From: Trichoderma breve
Lineage: Eukaryota; Ascomycota; Sordariomycetes; Hypocreales; Hypocreaceae
Direction of reading: 5' to 3'
Length of the DNA stretch: 64,000 nt
NCBI RefSeq assembly: GCF_028502605.1
Contig: NC_079232.1
Location: forward strand, 4,712,001-4,776,000
Under the pieces are notes generated by a model that was not told the origin of the DNA, did not search any database, and saw only the letters and a program-made list of their open reading frames with translations. Both the position numbers and the translations under genes were made by a program. Position 1 is the stretch's first letter; each line of letters begins with the position of its first letter. Of this stretch, positions 34,462-46,383 are shown piece by piece.

Positions 34462-37400
34462 CTATCCTATCACCTTTACCTCATATCCTGACGCCTTTCT
34501 TGGTATCATAATTTTCGTCCATCTTGCGCCGCCATCTATATCATTCCAACAGGTATTCCGTGCATCCAAAATGTTCATCAAATTTTCACGGGCGTTTCTT
34601 CGTTTGCTGGTGTTGTAGTACCCTTCGAGTGCGACATGCTGTATGGTGCCTAAAGAAAGAAGGATTGTTAGTTTGCTCTGGCTGCAGACGGAATAAGCAA
34701 ATCGACTTACCAAAACCTCCTTGGCATTACAGATTCTCCATGCCAGTTTCCTCACGCTGCGGTCCGCAAGGACGACAGCTGGCGCAAATTCGACACCAAA
34801 CATCTCCCGGATAGCGTAAACAATTCTCTTGGCGTACTTGCCATCTCGCTCCACATGGCTACCAAAGCTCTCATCGACGGTGCTCGGCGCAATATCGTCA
34901 TCTCGATCCAGACAGTTCTGGATAATGGGAAGAAGAGCCGACTCGACAGCTTTAGCATACAACGCCTTGGTACCGACATCAACGTCGACATCTTCTTCGT
35001 CAAACTTGCTAATGCGGATTTCAAAAGGTTCCGAGATGCTCATGACCGTGTGACGTCCATCATGATGGTATCTAAACTCAAAGACACCTTGCGTCCACCA
35101 TAGCTTATCTCCCTGGAAAACGACCTCGCCTTCCATCATATCAGGGTCCGAGGGATCAGATTTGGCCACGACATGTTCCTTGACAGTAATGCTGGTATTT
35201 GCCATCGAAGCATCGTATGCACCAGTGCATGTAGGTGTCCACCTTCCGAGTGACGAAACCTCGGTCGTGTCTCGAAGGCGATTATCCGTTACCATGTAGA
35301 GGCCAATCCAATCTTCTTTGCTGTGGTTGGCAGGCGCTCGCCACCTGACTCGTAGAGGGGCACCGTATTCGAATGTCTTCGTCTTGATCAGCTTTGGGAA
35401 GCGTCCTGAGAAGCTCTCTTTACCAGTGGCTCTTTCATCAACGGCCGATTGAAGGGAGGGAGTTCCCTCAATAGTGAGTGAATACTGCTTAGGATCCAGT
35501 CCAGCTAGGTCGGGGGCAATTCTGGTAATCGTGAGGCGGGCAGGTGCTACGTTGAAAAGAGCAGATGTGTCTCGGACGATGGTCTTAACACCAGAAGCAA
35601 ACTTGGGGCGGGCACTATCCAAAAACTCTTCGACAAAGTGCGACGTTTCGTCCAGTACCTTGTCCACGCTTTCCTGCCATACCTTGACCGGAGGCGGTAA
35701 TGATCGCTTGATGAATTTGGTGAGACCTGCCTCCTGTCGAATGCTTCTTCCATAAATCTTCTGCATGTGAGGTCGTTCGACGAATGCGATGACCATGACA
35801 TTCAAGATTTGCGTAACCAGAGCAGTGATAAAAATGCCTCGGCTCCAGGTGATGAGAGCAGCACCCCAAATACCGGCAGTTCCAAAAACTCTTTCAGGGT
35901 TGTTGAGAAACCGGTAGATGGAGGTGTATGTAAGCTTGGCTTCATGGTCGAAGAAGAAGTCGCCGCAGAACCAGCCAAACTCGCCCAGGGAATCGTATAC
36001 GCTGAAAGCGGTCCACAGCTGTAGAGCAATCAAGCCAGCTCCAAGCACGTGCTTGAAAAGAACCAAGCCGTAACCCCAGTCCTCCGGAAGGTTGTACATC
36101 TTCCAACAGGCTGCGATGAAAGATGTGTTGCACATGATCATGCTGATATGGTACATGGCTTTCCACTGGCGCCAGGCTTCTCCAGCACTCTCGCCATATT
36201 TGAGAAAGTGGCGAGTCCACATCTTCGTTTTAGATTGTTGGTCCAACACGAAGCCGAGGCCAGCGTGATACCACACCCGCCACAAAAGTGCGTGAGCAAC
36301 GAAAATTGCTTTCCAGAAGGATGTTGCCGGTGTCGCAAGTGTAAGGACCGCAACATAGATTGGCAGAATAACGACAACACAGTCTGGAACTCGGAATAAA
36401 TCCATGTTGTGCAATCCAACAAGATTGTGCACCGGTGCTGGCATATCCTTCAGTGAGATGGAGGCGGATCGAGTAAATGTATCTTCTGCGGGAAGATCGA
36501 AAGCCACGGTGGGGGTGGTTACAGGGCTTCGATTTCCAGCCTTTTCTCTTGGGGCAGGAGGATTGTAAATCTTGTCGATATGGGGGTTCTCCACTGACAC
36601 AAGGAATGCAAACTGGGCAAGGTGGGCGAGGATGGAGATGAAGAGCACCTCGTAGCTGGCTGCCATCATCGATATACCGTAGTATCCGGCGTAACCAATC
36701 GAATACATGGGATGGGGCGCCATCTCAAAGACACCGTCGAATGTGAGATCCTGATCGATAAGATAGAAGAAATCTCCCCAGTACCAAGCAAAATCCTTGA
36801 CAACGCGATGCGCATCGAGCTTAACCCAGAGATTGAAACCGACCAGTGTGATACCCAAAAGCCAGCGGGAGCTTCCGAAGAGGATACTCTCGTCTTTTGG
36901 TGTGTGGCTACAGACAATGGCGAACAGACAGTATGACACGAAATCACACATCAAGATCAAGTCGACGACCCTTCGGAAGACGAGCCAGGTGTTGTATTCA
37001 ATGGGAGCCTTCTCAAACTCGTAGTCTTCAGGGATCTTGGCTTCGAGCTCTCGCTTCAGCAGATTGTACAGCCATGGGCGGGGATTATTGCCAGTGCTCG
37101 GATGCTCGAATAGCTTCCATTTCTGGGCCCAGGTGATCAGGCGCCGGTGATGGGATTGGATATGTAGCAAGATGCCGATGCCAACGTTGTAAGAAGCTCT
37201 CCAAAAGAGGAAAACAGCTGCAAATACGGGGCGCTTATACCCAGCCGGAAGGAAATATGCTGCTAGGATATGCAATGCCAGAATAGCCAAGACGAGAGCG
37301 TCTGAAAGGTTCTTGGGCTGTCGCGGATCAAGGAGCTGTGAAACCATGTCATGCGTAGTCGGCACAACGAATACTATCCCAATTGAGGGGCATTGATTAG

Positions 37401-37653
37401 TTCCATGGCCTGTGTGAGCCAAAAACGGTGCGATTTGCCTTGGTCACTCACCTGTGCCATCTGGTGTACGACCAAAAGTCTTCTTTTGCTTGCCAATGTC
37501 ACCATCCTGGGTATCCTGGCCAGCGCTCTGTGGTTCCATTGGCGCTGGACGACCAGGGCTGACGCTCCCACTTCCGCCGTCAGACGCATCATCGTAGAGC
37601 TGCCGGTGCCGCAGCTCAGCACCTCCAGCCGAGAGGTCGGCGGCCGTGCTCAT
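34462..37653 (-). CDS. CHO2: phosphatidylethanolamine N-methyltransferase
   Basis: Three exons, 37653-37452, 37373-34711 and 34638-34462, give 1013 residues. The last intron uses ATACAG; a nearer TTTAG would break the phase. After a polar N-terminus come two tandem methyltransferase membrane halves. The first contains [40 protein letters not shown] and the second [41 protein letters not shown], each flanked by several hydrophobic helices. The C-terminal region holds a beta-rich domain ([23 protein letters not shown]) and a conserved tail. Cho2/Pem1 performs the first methylation of phosphatidylethanolamine, using S-adenosylmethionine, at the ER in phosphatidylcholine synthesis. Length and domain order match fungal Cho2. 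Confidence 0.96.
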
Positions 37654-39331
37654 GGTGGACGGAGTTGAGGATCGTCCGAGTGGGCCCGAAGTGACAGAGG
37701 TTGAAGAACGGAGAGGAGTAAGAGAGTAAAGAAGCAGAAAGTTAGGAGCAATTGGGAGCTTGTGGGCTATTTAGATGAACTTCTGCATAAACTCGGAACG
37801 TCCAATCACGGGCGGCAGGACAGATTGTTGAGAAACGGCTGCAGGGCCCTTTCTGGGTTCGTTGATTGCAGGGCGGAGCCACCAATCCGGAGTCTAGAAG
37901 CGAGCTGATCTCCGGGCTAATGTCGAAGCGCAAGTGATGTTCAACCCGAGGTGCCTATGAATAGCGTCCCGTGTCACCTTTGGGAGGTAGTAATGTTTTT
38001 GATACAACAAGCGGTTGACGCTTGTCGACGCAGACCGAGAAAACGGCGTTGTTGAATGCCGTTTTGTGGTTATTTTTCCTGTTGTTGATGTTGAGAGCGA
38101 AAAGGTGAGAAGACGGCGGAAGAGGCGAGAAGGCTGCTTAGGTGTCTTGTGACCTCTGCCCAGCTCTGGGAGGCGCCGTTGCTACCGAGCAACATGCCAG
38201 TGTGGAGAGACACCTTAACGCACTAGAATGGCTGCCAAGTTGATGTCAATAGTGGGGGGAGCCACTGGAATCGTTGGTAGCCCCCTAACGCAATCGCTGC
38301 TGTCGGCTAAAGCAGGCACATTAGTTCCTTACTGTACACGAGCCTAAGGGGAAGAGGCGGTGCTTTTAAGTTCCATTGGCAATTATCCTTTAACGGCGAA
38401 GATACTGATGATAAAAGGGGGTACGAGGGTATAAGAATTAATATAGCCGATGAGGTGAAGATACATAATTCCTTAGATGCCGTGAGAGCGCAGCAACGTG
38501 ATTTCCATGGACTGCGCGAAGTATCGGGACAAACTGAGATAGAGTCGAGCCCACTTCTCCAGCAAAATGACGAATGCAGCTAAAAAAGACTTGAGACCAA
38601 AAGTCAGACATGTGAAAGTCGGAATCCTGGTCTACGATACGCTGTTCGATTGGTGCAAGCACTCCACATTTGCCCAACAGATGGAAGCCCCACCACGGAG
38701 GGCTTCTCACCACACAAGCGAGATTTACTCTGAGCGCGGAGAAACGCTCAATGCTTGAATACAGTAATAAGCTCTGTTTGCTACTTTTATAAATCAATGT
38801 CTAAGAGTATCTTGTATAAGTTATCTCAGCGAGCCTTATCTACAGGCTGCCTTCTTGTTTGAATCTAGGTAGGTACCTCTTAATAGCTTTAGTTTTAGCC
38901 ACGCCGCTTTTTCTCGTTGTACCTCTCCAATCATGACACAAATTCCCCTTGCCTTAGTATTCTGATGATCCCACTCAGAAGTTTAAAAAACCTATATTCA
39001 GCTGTATGTACCCAGTAGTCAGTAGAAAGTATATCTGGTCAATTGTTTGATACGCCACAGATACACCAAGTTTTATTTACAGATCTCCATGGCAACCCAA
39101 GTTACTTGTGCATATACACTGAAACTTTCATTGTGGAAAAGATCTACACATTGGTGACACAAACGAAGGAACTGTAGGTATATAGTAGGTGACAGTATGG
39201 CAGTCATGAAAACACTCAAAAATGTTCAAGAAGGAGACAATCTTAGCTACTTCAGCAAATAGTCATAGCAAATGCATTACCATATCTTCCTAACCATCCC
39301 GCAACAAGAGAAAACAAGGGCTTTTGTTGTT
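37654..39331. other. 1.7-kb intergenic region
   Basis: Promoter of CHO2 on the left and 3' flank of eIF3g on the right. AT-richer after 38760, with a TAGGTAGGTACCT element at 38867-38879. No coding frame supported. Confidence 0.5.
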
Positions 39332-40364
39332 TTACTGAGCCTTCTTGGCAAACTCGACCCTGAGAATGAGATGCTTGAAACCAAATCCGTCCATCTTGTT
39401 GCATGCCGTGACAGCGTCGCTGTGGTCTGCGAAGCTGATGAAGGCGAAACCCTTGGCCATACCAGTTTCCCGGTCCTTGGCAAGGAAGACTCTGGTGACA
39501 CGACCGAAACGCTCGAACATATCGCGCAGCTCTGATTCCTCTGCCATCTCTGAGACCTGTTTGGAAGGAAAACATTACCGTTAGCAAAAAATGACATCTT
39601 TAATAAAGGGGGCTCGAGTGACAAGCTTACGTTGGTGACACGCAGTGTCGCAAAGTCGTCCCTCTCGCCGTATTTTGATCCGCCCATGCGCTCTCCGGCA
39701 GCTCCTCCCGCGCCACGCAGAGCAGGCGGAACGTATGAGCCCTTCTTCCCAGACCCGGCAGCGCCAGTGGCAGCGGATAGATCCTCCGCCATACCGGCGG
39801 GCGCATCTGCGCCGCTCGTTTCTCCAACAGGCGCCATGGTGTCCTTGTAGGGACATCTGGCTGTAAAGTGCTCGCCATTGCAGATACGGCACTTGACCTT
39901 CTTGTCCCTGAGCTTGTCCTTCATGGCCTGGGCGTTCGCGTCGGCGCCCTCCTCCTTGGAATCCTTGCGCCAGGAGACGCTTGGTCGGAAGATGATGTTC
40001 TCACCGACGGAGGTGGTATCGGGGGCAGGTCCCGCGGGATCTTTGGCGCTCAAGCCGAACTTGGCCCACGTTTTCCGGTTGGCGACGCGGGGGTTGACTG
40101 TCTCGGTTTGGGTGACATAGCGAATCCGACGAGTGGTCTTTACTTTCTGGCCCTGATCGTTGTATCGGAATGTGATGATGGTCTTGGTACCATCTTTATT
40201 AGAGATGGTCTGGGGAGGCGGAAGATCAGAGGAGACTTCCTCGATGTCGTCGTCGTCGGCCCAGTCGTGCCTGATTTTCGCAGTGGGGTTAGCGAGGCTT
40301 TGCAAATGAAGTTTCCGAGAAAAGAGGCCACTCACTTGGCCTTGGGCGGCGCGGTGGTAGCCAT
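39332..40364 (-). CDS. TIF35: eukaryotic translation initiation factor 3 subunit G
   Basis: Three exons, 40364-40336, 40270-39631 and 39556-39332, give 297 residues. The N-terminal half is the eIF3g domain ([20 protein letters not shown], then [20 protein letters not shown] and RKTWAKFG). A small zinc knuckle follows ([15 protein letters not shown]). A Gly/Ala linker leads to a C-terminal RRM with RNP2 (LRVTNVSE) and RNP1 (KGFAFISF). eIF3g is part of the eIF3 complex on the 40S subunit and works in scanning and reinitiation. The first exon codes only nine residues plus two bases, and its GTGAGT donor is canonical. Shares its 5' region with the divergent CYSTM gene at 41122. Confidence 0.95.
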
Positions 40365-41121
40365 GATTACTGCCTGCTGTGTAGCACCAAATTCGTCGAT
40401 TCAAAAAAGCAATCTGCCCTGCAGTGTAGTCGACGTGTGCCGCGTCGCTGGAGCGATTCTACAAGGACGGATTGTGAGCGTGGGGTTTGCCGTCGAAACA
40501 ATCCAGCGAATTTCTCAACATTTGGTGCGGTTTGCAATTTCTGGTGGAGCAGCCACACTGTGGCTGTGAGCTCAATCACGTGATGGATATCTTATCGGCA
40601 GTGCAAATGGAACCAGCAAACCGGTAGCTGAGTGCCAAGTGTATGGGCGCAGCAGCCGCCACCATCGAGCTTTATAGATTCCGGCGAGATTTGTGTGGCT
40701 GATGTCGCCGAGGAAACAAGAACAGACTCCAAGCCTGTGGCTGCTTTTCAATGCCAAACTACTCCGTAATCGTGTCTGGAGTCTTCCCGTCTGAGAGACT
40801 AAAGATGCGCCATGCTCCGAAATCGACCCTCCATTCAAGCCGAACGCCCGAAGGTTTGTCGTAATCCAGTGTGGCGCGCCCAGCGTTTGCGTGCGTAATG
40901 CCCAGAAAGCGGTCATGAATCAGACCGTTAAGTTCGCCCCAATGCCCAAGGTTTTTGATCACGCGCTGCCCAGCTTTCCCTTGTAATTCCCCTCACTGCC
41001 TCTCTACGGAGTAATATATTCCAATCACTACCGCCTCAGTTATTGCGCCCTATTCATTCATTTCGACGGAGTTTCTCTCGTTCTTCTGGCGATTCGCAGT
41101 AGCATCTAGAAAGAATAAACC
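40365..41121. promoter_or_regulatory. bidirectional promoter, eIF3g / CYSTM protein
   Basis: 757 bp between two divergent starts. Holds two copies of the TACGGAGTA word (40760-40768, reverse; 41005-41014, forward). No coding evidence; open frames inside lack family resemblance. Confidence 0.5.
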
Positions 41122-41574
41122 ATGGCCGCCAAGAATACCAACCGAGGAGACCAACCTCCAGCGTACGGAGAGCCCCAAGCACCTAAACCCACATACGGGG
41201 GATACGGGGGTTACGAAGGATACCAACAGGGCCAGTCAAGCAACTATCAAGAGGGCATCCAGGGTCCGTCAGGTCAACAGGCATATTATCAACCAGGGCC
41301 ACAAATGGGGTATTATAACCAGCAACAGCAGGGCCCTTTTCCCGGCCAAGGGCAATACCCGCCTGGACAGGGCCAATATTCTGGCTATAATCAATATCCA
41401 CAAGGCCAATATATGTACCCTCAGGGTCAATACCCTCAAGGCCAGTACCCTCAACAATATCCCCCTCAAGGCTATTATGGAGATAGGCGTCCAGGTGGAA
41501 CGACAAGCGGTCTTCTCGGTGGTCTAGCTCTTGGTACAGCTTGTTGTTGCTGTCTAGACTGTTTGTTATGTTAA
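41122..41574 (+). CDS. CYSTM-type Gln/Gly/Tyr-rich membrane-anchored protein
   Basis: One exon of 150 residues. Residues 10-125 are dominated by Tyr, Gln, Gly and Pro in repeats such as YPQGQYPQGQY, a flexible low-complexity region. The last 25 residues, GLLGGLALGTACCCCLDCLLC, form a short hydrophobic, Cys-rich tail typical of CYSTM proteins, which attach to membranes by this segment, probably with palmitoylation. Family members are linked to stress tolerance, heavy-metal resistance and membrane quality in yeast and plants; the function here is unproven. Start is the only suitable ATG after a short pyrimidine-rich leader. Confidence 0.85.
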   Translation: MAAKNTNRGDQPPAYGEPQAPKPTYGGYGGYEGYQQGQSSNYQEGIQGPSGQQAYYQPGPQMGYYNQQQQGPFPGQGQYPPGQGQYSGYNQYPQGQYMYPQGQYPQGQYPQQYPPQGYYGDRRPGGTTSGLLGGLALGTACCCCLDCLLC

Positions 41575-42151
41575 TAGGCGGGAAAGCGAACGACGGATGA
41601 TCATCCCATCTAGATATCGGCTTTGCGGCAATCGCCGGGACCAACATACTTGCGAGCCTTCTCGCAAGATGCCGATCATAGACGAAAATATCCACACAAA
41701 GAACGAACGAGGACATGGTTTGGGTCTGGGTTCGGGTTCGGAGTTGGGGGGGATTTTGTGTTTGATATCTGGGAACAACTGATGGCAACCGGTAATAGTC
41801 ATTTCAGCGGCGTTTTGGCGTACGGAGATCCTCATATATTCAGCTCACCGATATCCTTTTGTTCACCTATCAGTATCCTTAGTTAGGGCGAGCGGAGTTT
41901 CCAAGATGTGCGAAATACTAATTGTTATCTTCCACGTTATTACTCTCATCGAGGCACACTTCCCGTATTTTCCTTGGTACTAATTAGGTAGCATGTGTTC
42001 GATGGACGTATTAGTATAAACATCTTATTTTGGATTGATGAAGAATCATGTTGAACACCCCAGAGATTGGATAAATATATAAATAAACGTGACGTCCCAA
42101 AAACTGAGCATACCCCTTTATGTTATAGCTATACCATGTCTTGCTAATTAT
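41575..42151. other. convergent 3' spacer
   Basis: Between the CYSTM gene (+) and the fructosamine-kinase gene (-). AT-rich toward the right. Likely 3' untranslated regions only. Confidence 0.5.
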
Positions 42152-43504
42152 TTACTGATACCCTTGAGGATACTTGGTGACGAGCATCTCGATATCTTTC
42201 ATAGCCCTATAGAGGAGTCAGTTGGTACATGTACCCGGATATGTGTATAGAGCTGTTAAACGATTAACCTACATCTGTATATATTCCTCGTTATCCGGAA
42301 ATATAGCTGCCGCTTGCAGGTTAAATTTCCTGAATAGGTACATTAATCAGTTACACTAGAATCTGCAAAATGTGGGCAGACCTCTTACACAGCATAGAGT
42401 ATGTTGCGATCCTCAAAGTCCTCTTTGGGTTCGGATGGGCGTATATGAGAAAGATATTCCTCAAAGTAAATACTTGTAAACTTATTCCGACGAGGTCTCC
42501 AGTTCCCTAATTCATCTATTCAAACAATTCATTAGCGGAATCTTGATGGTAGTGGAGTGTGATACTACATGCAGTATCGAAGTATGGCGTGGTGCTGCAT
42601 ACACTCATTGTGCGCCCAAAAGCTAGAAGGATCGTAAATGATGCTCTTCTCTACATCACCAGAGACGACACCTGCGTTCCCATACCATAGATCCCCATGT
42701 ACTAACGAAGGCCGTATTTGCCGTCCGCCACTCTCAAGTGGTCGGAGAAGCCTGGGAATGACTTTGCCAAATAGCGCGGGTTCGAGGGCTTCAAGTTTCA
42801 AGCTACGTCCAGCCCTCTTGAGTCGTATCTTCAAGACGTCGCGTAATCCGTCGGCAAAAAAGAGCTCCCAGCTGTCGGACCAGGTATTCTGCTGAGGAAG
42901 GTTTCCATTATACGTCCTGCAATGGAACCCGAACTGGCCATTTGGCGACAAGGGGCGGGGAGACAGATGCAACTGGGCTAGCTTCGTGCAGAAAGAAGTA
43001 GGCTCAGGCATACCACCGGTGAATTCATAGAAGTTGCAAATATAAAAATGGGAGTTCGAGTCTGTTTTAAGAGTCCCCCATCCGATGGGTTTCGGGCAAA
43101 AGTTAGAGTTGATATTGTGAATAGCCAATGTAGATTCGAATTCACCCTTTAGAGCCTCTTTGCCTTCCTGATTGACAGACACCTAAGGCTAGTTAGATGA
43201 TTGACACTGGATTTTAGACAGTATAGAGACCTTAATAAAGTAGCATTCTTCGTCGCCGTCTGTGTGGCGGACTTTCAGACGCAGGCGTCTTGCCCAGGCA
43301 GAATCCTCCTCGCCATTCCTCATTCCGGCGAATTCTATTACCTCTGCCACCCCACGCAATACTAGATAAAATGATCCCTATTATTAGTACAATGATGAAT
43401 TATAGAAAAGCAAAGGTTCGATAATGGAGCTCACCTGCGAGTATGCTGGGATCTACCTGTAGCCACTTTCCCTGGACATCAGTGGCTTCGTCTATATTTA
43501 CCAT
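42152..43504 (-). CDS. fructosamine/ketosamine-3-kinase family protein
   Basis: Six exons: 43504-43435, 43361-43231, 43182-42603, 42515-42389, 42329-42273 and 42206-42152, 339 residues, phase-consistent throughout. The second intron is only 48 nt with an unusual GTCTCT donor, so that junction is the weakest. Kinase blocks are in order: KVRHTDGDEECYFIKV (nucleotide-binding Lys), FYEFTGGMPEP, FCTKLAQLHLSP, the catalytic SLVHGDLWYGNAG with Asp, IIYDPSSFWAHNEYELG, and a C-terminal helix ending KDIEMLVTKYPQGYQ. The family phosphorylates ketoamines formed by non-enzymatic glycation, making them labile so the protein can be repaired. Compared with animal FN3K the loop reads DLWYGN rather than DLWSGN, as in several fungi. 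Confidence 0.9.
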
Positions 43505-43952
43505 CTTTGAGGTTCCGTTTTTGTTATGCAGCTCTTTTGTCAAAATTGCAATGACGAAATCTTGAGCGGTCTCAATGAATATATTTAGAAGCAGACCTAT
43601 GAAGAAGGTATTCCCTCCGCGCTGAGTTGAAGTAATGCCTCATCATGAGGACCAAGCGGCCGCATGGGCCTCTACTATGTGTTGTTGCCTGCGCGTACCC
43701 TTCAGCACCCTAGACATAGATCAAGAGATAATCTACATATACATATGAAACTACATGCGTATCGCCAAATTACCACTATTGCAGAATTGCGAGAGGGGCT
43801 GCAGCTTCCGGAACGCCATCGGCTTCGCAATGAAGAGGTTTACTTTGACGATCTGGCTGCAAGCATAAAATACCTACCAGCAAGCACAATAGCAAGCATA
43901 GAGATGCTAGCTAGCATCCAAACGACAAACAAGCACACATAGGCTAACAAGC
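43505..43952. other. spacer before the FunK1 remnant
   Basis: 5' flank of the fructosamine-kinase gene. The plus strand has a coding-like stretch (43664-43942) that may be a further piece of the decayed kinase, in a different frame. The right end is rich in CAAGCA repeats. Confidence 0.35.
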
Positions 43953-44348
43953 ATGAAAAGGTCAGGTCAGAAGCGCAAGTCAGGCTCCGATCATACGTCT
44001 AGCAATTCGTCAAACTCTAAGAGAATGCGCTGCTGAAGCGCAAAGCTGAAACGTAGTACGGCAGTTGGTAATCGGCTGCCGGTTAATAAGAACAAGTCGA
44101 ACCTGCACACCCCTAGGGAGGACTTGTGGGAGAATAGGATGTACTCCTGTCTTGTTATCTCGCCAGCAGGTCGACTCATCAGCAGCTTCAATGCGGTCAA
44201 GGAACTGTAAGAGTTACTCCGTGACGCAGTCGAGGCACACCAATCCCTCTACACGACGGACAAGATTCTCCATCGTTTGCGCAATCATTTACTAGGAAAA
44301 ATTGTGCGCCAACAAAATACAACTTCATGGGCCTTGACACCTCCCTGA
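43953..44348 (+). pseudogene. FunK1-type fungal protein kinase fragment, broken
   Basis: One plus-strand frame from ATG 43953 to TGA 44346-44348 carries parts of a FunK1 kinase domain, interrupted by in-frame TGA (44034-44036) and TAA (44208-44210). The blocks RMYSCLVISPAGRLISSF, then LLRDAVEAHQSLY and DKILHR match the region leading up to the HRD catalytic loop of FunK1 proteins. Immediately after ILHR the HRD aspartate and the usual SENNI segment are missing, consistent with a deletion. Upstream a basic Ser-rich linker (KRKSGSDHTSSN) resembles that of intact relatives. FunK1 genes occur in many fungi as expanded, often broken families. Residual and probably not translated. Confidence 0.72.
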
Positions 44349-44611
44349 TAAAGATTTGGAGTTGAAACACGGCGCTTTACCAACCTTCTCCTTCAAGTAA
44401 GGTAACAAGGGTCCTCCGGGTCAATGTCGGGCGAATAGCAAAAACAGCCGCCAGAGCGACTTCCGGCGGGGTGATAAGAAAAGATAAGGGTCAATGCGTC
44501 TTTCCTCCCAATTTCTTTGTGACTCAACTACAAGATCACACGTCCGCCCCGCACCTTTTGGGCCTGAATCCTGCAAAAGAAACAAGTCAGGATCACGAAC
44601 GGCAGTTCAAG
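44349..44611. other. promoter region of the asparaginyl-tRNA synthetase gene
   Basis: Short spacer between the FunK1 remnant and the ATG at 44612. The in-frame codon GTG at 44471 upstream is not a plausible start, because family members begin at the ATG. Confidence 0.5.
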
Positions 44612-46383
44612 ATGGCGACTATCTACATTGACGAAGACATTGGCAAGGACGAGGTTTCCCAGACCGGCACCGAGGAATCCCCCTACAAGACGCTGCAATT
44701 TGCCTATCTCCAGCGCCCCGCGGAAGCCCAATATCTGACCCGCAAGTCGCAAGCCGAAGATGAAGCCGCAAAGGAGTGGAAACCCGTCGCAAAGGCTGCT
44801 TTGAAGAAGGCAGTCAACTTCTTCGACGTTCAGAAGAAAAAGGCAGCCAAGGAACAGGAGCTGGTTGTCAGGCGCAAGAAGGAGGAAGAGGAGCGAGCCA
44901 AGGCCTTGGAAGCCGCCAAGGCTATTGTTATCACTGAGGACCCCAGCCTTCCTGCTGCTGTTCGAATTGGACTCGACGAGGTTGGCGATCACATCAAGCT
45001 CCGCAAGGTGGATGACCCTGAGAGCAAAGGCACTCGAGTACGCGTCTTTGGTCGCGTGCACCGAGAGCGCAAGCAAAAGGATGTCATGTTTGTCACACTG
45101 AGAGACGGCTATGGCTTTATGCAGGTGGTCATTTCCGGCCAGCTGGCAAAGACTTACGATGCTGTCACCCTCACCCGTGAAACCTCAATGGAAATCCTGG
45201 GAGAGATGCGAGAAGTCCCTGCCGGTGCCCGGGCTCCTCTCAACCGCGAATTGCACGCCGACTTCTTCAAGATCCCCAAGCACTGGAAGGCCCCCGGTGG
45301 TGACGATGCCATCACCAACAGAGTTCAGGCAGACGCCGAGCAGGCCATGCTTCTCGACCAACGACACCTTACACTTCGTGGTGAAGTCGCTTCGGGTGTC
45401 ATGATTGTCCGCGATGCCGTTGAGTGGGCTTTCAACCAGGCCTACAAGGAGCTGAGATTCCGCAAAGTCAGCCCTCCCGCCCTCGTCCAGACACAAGTCG
45501 AAGGCGGTGCTACTCTGTTCAAGTTCGACTACTATGGCGAGGACGCCTACCTCACACAGTCTTCTCAGCTGTATCTGGAGACCTGCCTGCCTTCAATGGG
45601 TCACGTTTACTGTATCGAGAAGTCCTTCCGGGCTGAAAAGTCTCTGACCCGACGACACTTGTCTGAGTTCACGCACGTTGAGGCTGAGCTTGACTTTATC
45701 ACCTTTGACGACCTATTGGCACACATTGAGCAAATCATGTGCCGTGTGCTCGAATTGGTCATGGACGACCCTGTCGTTGCTGAGAAGATCAAGGCCATGA
45801 ACCCCGAGTTCAAGCTTCCCGAGAGGCCTTTTATGCGCATGAAGTACTCGGAGGCAATCGACTGGCTCGTTGAGCACGACATTCCCAACGAGGAGGGCAA
45901 GCCCCATGCCTTTGGTGACGATATTGCTGAGGCTGCTGAGCGTCGCATGACGGATATCATCAACAGACCCATCTTCCTGACACACTTCCCTGCTGAGATC
46001 AAATCATTCTACATGTACAAAGATCCGAGTGATCTTCGCGTTACCGAGAGTGTTGACTGCTTGATGCCCGGTGTTGGAGAGATTGTCGGTGGATCGATGA
46101 GAATGGACGACTACGAGGAGTTGATGGCCGCGTACAAGCGCGAGGGCATTGACCCCGAGGCCTACTACTGGTACACTGATCAGAGAAAGTAAGTGATGAC
46201 AAATTCTCGTTTCGAAACTCCATTCGTTCATTGGCTAATTACATTTTCTTTTCTAGGTATGGAAGCTCTCCTCACGGAGGCTACGGTCTGGGACTGGAGC
46301 GATTCCTTGCCTGGCTTTGCAAGCAGCATACTGTTAGAGATTGCTGCTTGTATCCTCGTTACATGCACCGTTGCAAGCCTTAG
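44612..46383 (+). CDS. DED81: asparaginyl-tRNA synthetase, cytoplasmic
   Basis: Two exons, 44612-46188 and 46257-46383, give 567 residues. The N-terminal eukaryote-specific domain begins MATIYIDEDIGKDEVSQTGTEESPYKT, followed by a Lys/Glu-rich helix. The OB-fold anticodon domain covers about residues 135-230 (GRVHRERKQKDVMFVTLRD). The class II core carries motif 2 (FRAEKSLTRRHLSEFTHVEAE) and motif 3 (GYGLGLERFLAWL), and ends YPRYMHRCKP. The SMRMDDYEELM and YYWYTDQRKYG blocks set it apart from aspartyl enzymes. It charges tRNA-Asn for cytoplasmic translation. The short last exon begins just before the YGSSPHGGYGLG motif. Nothing anomalous. Confidence 0.96.

Noticed and set aside
44471..44611. 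N-terminal extension of asparaginyl-tRNA synthetase to 44471
   Set aside because: The upstream codon is GTG and the added 47 residues lack similarity. The ATG at 44612 gives the normal family start.
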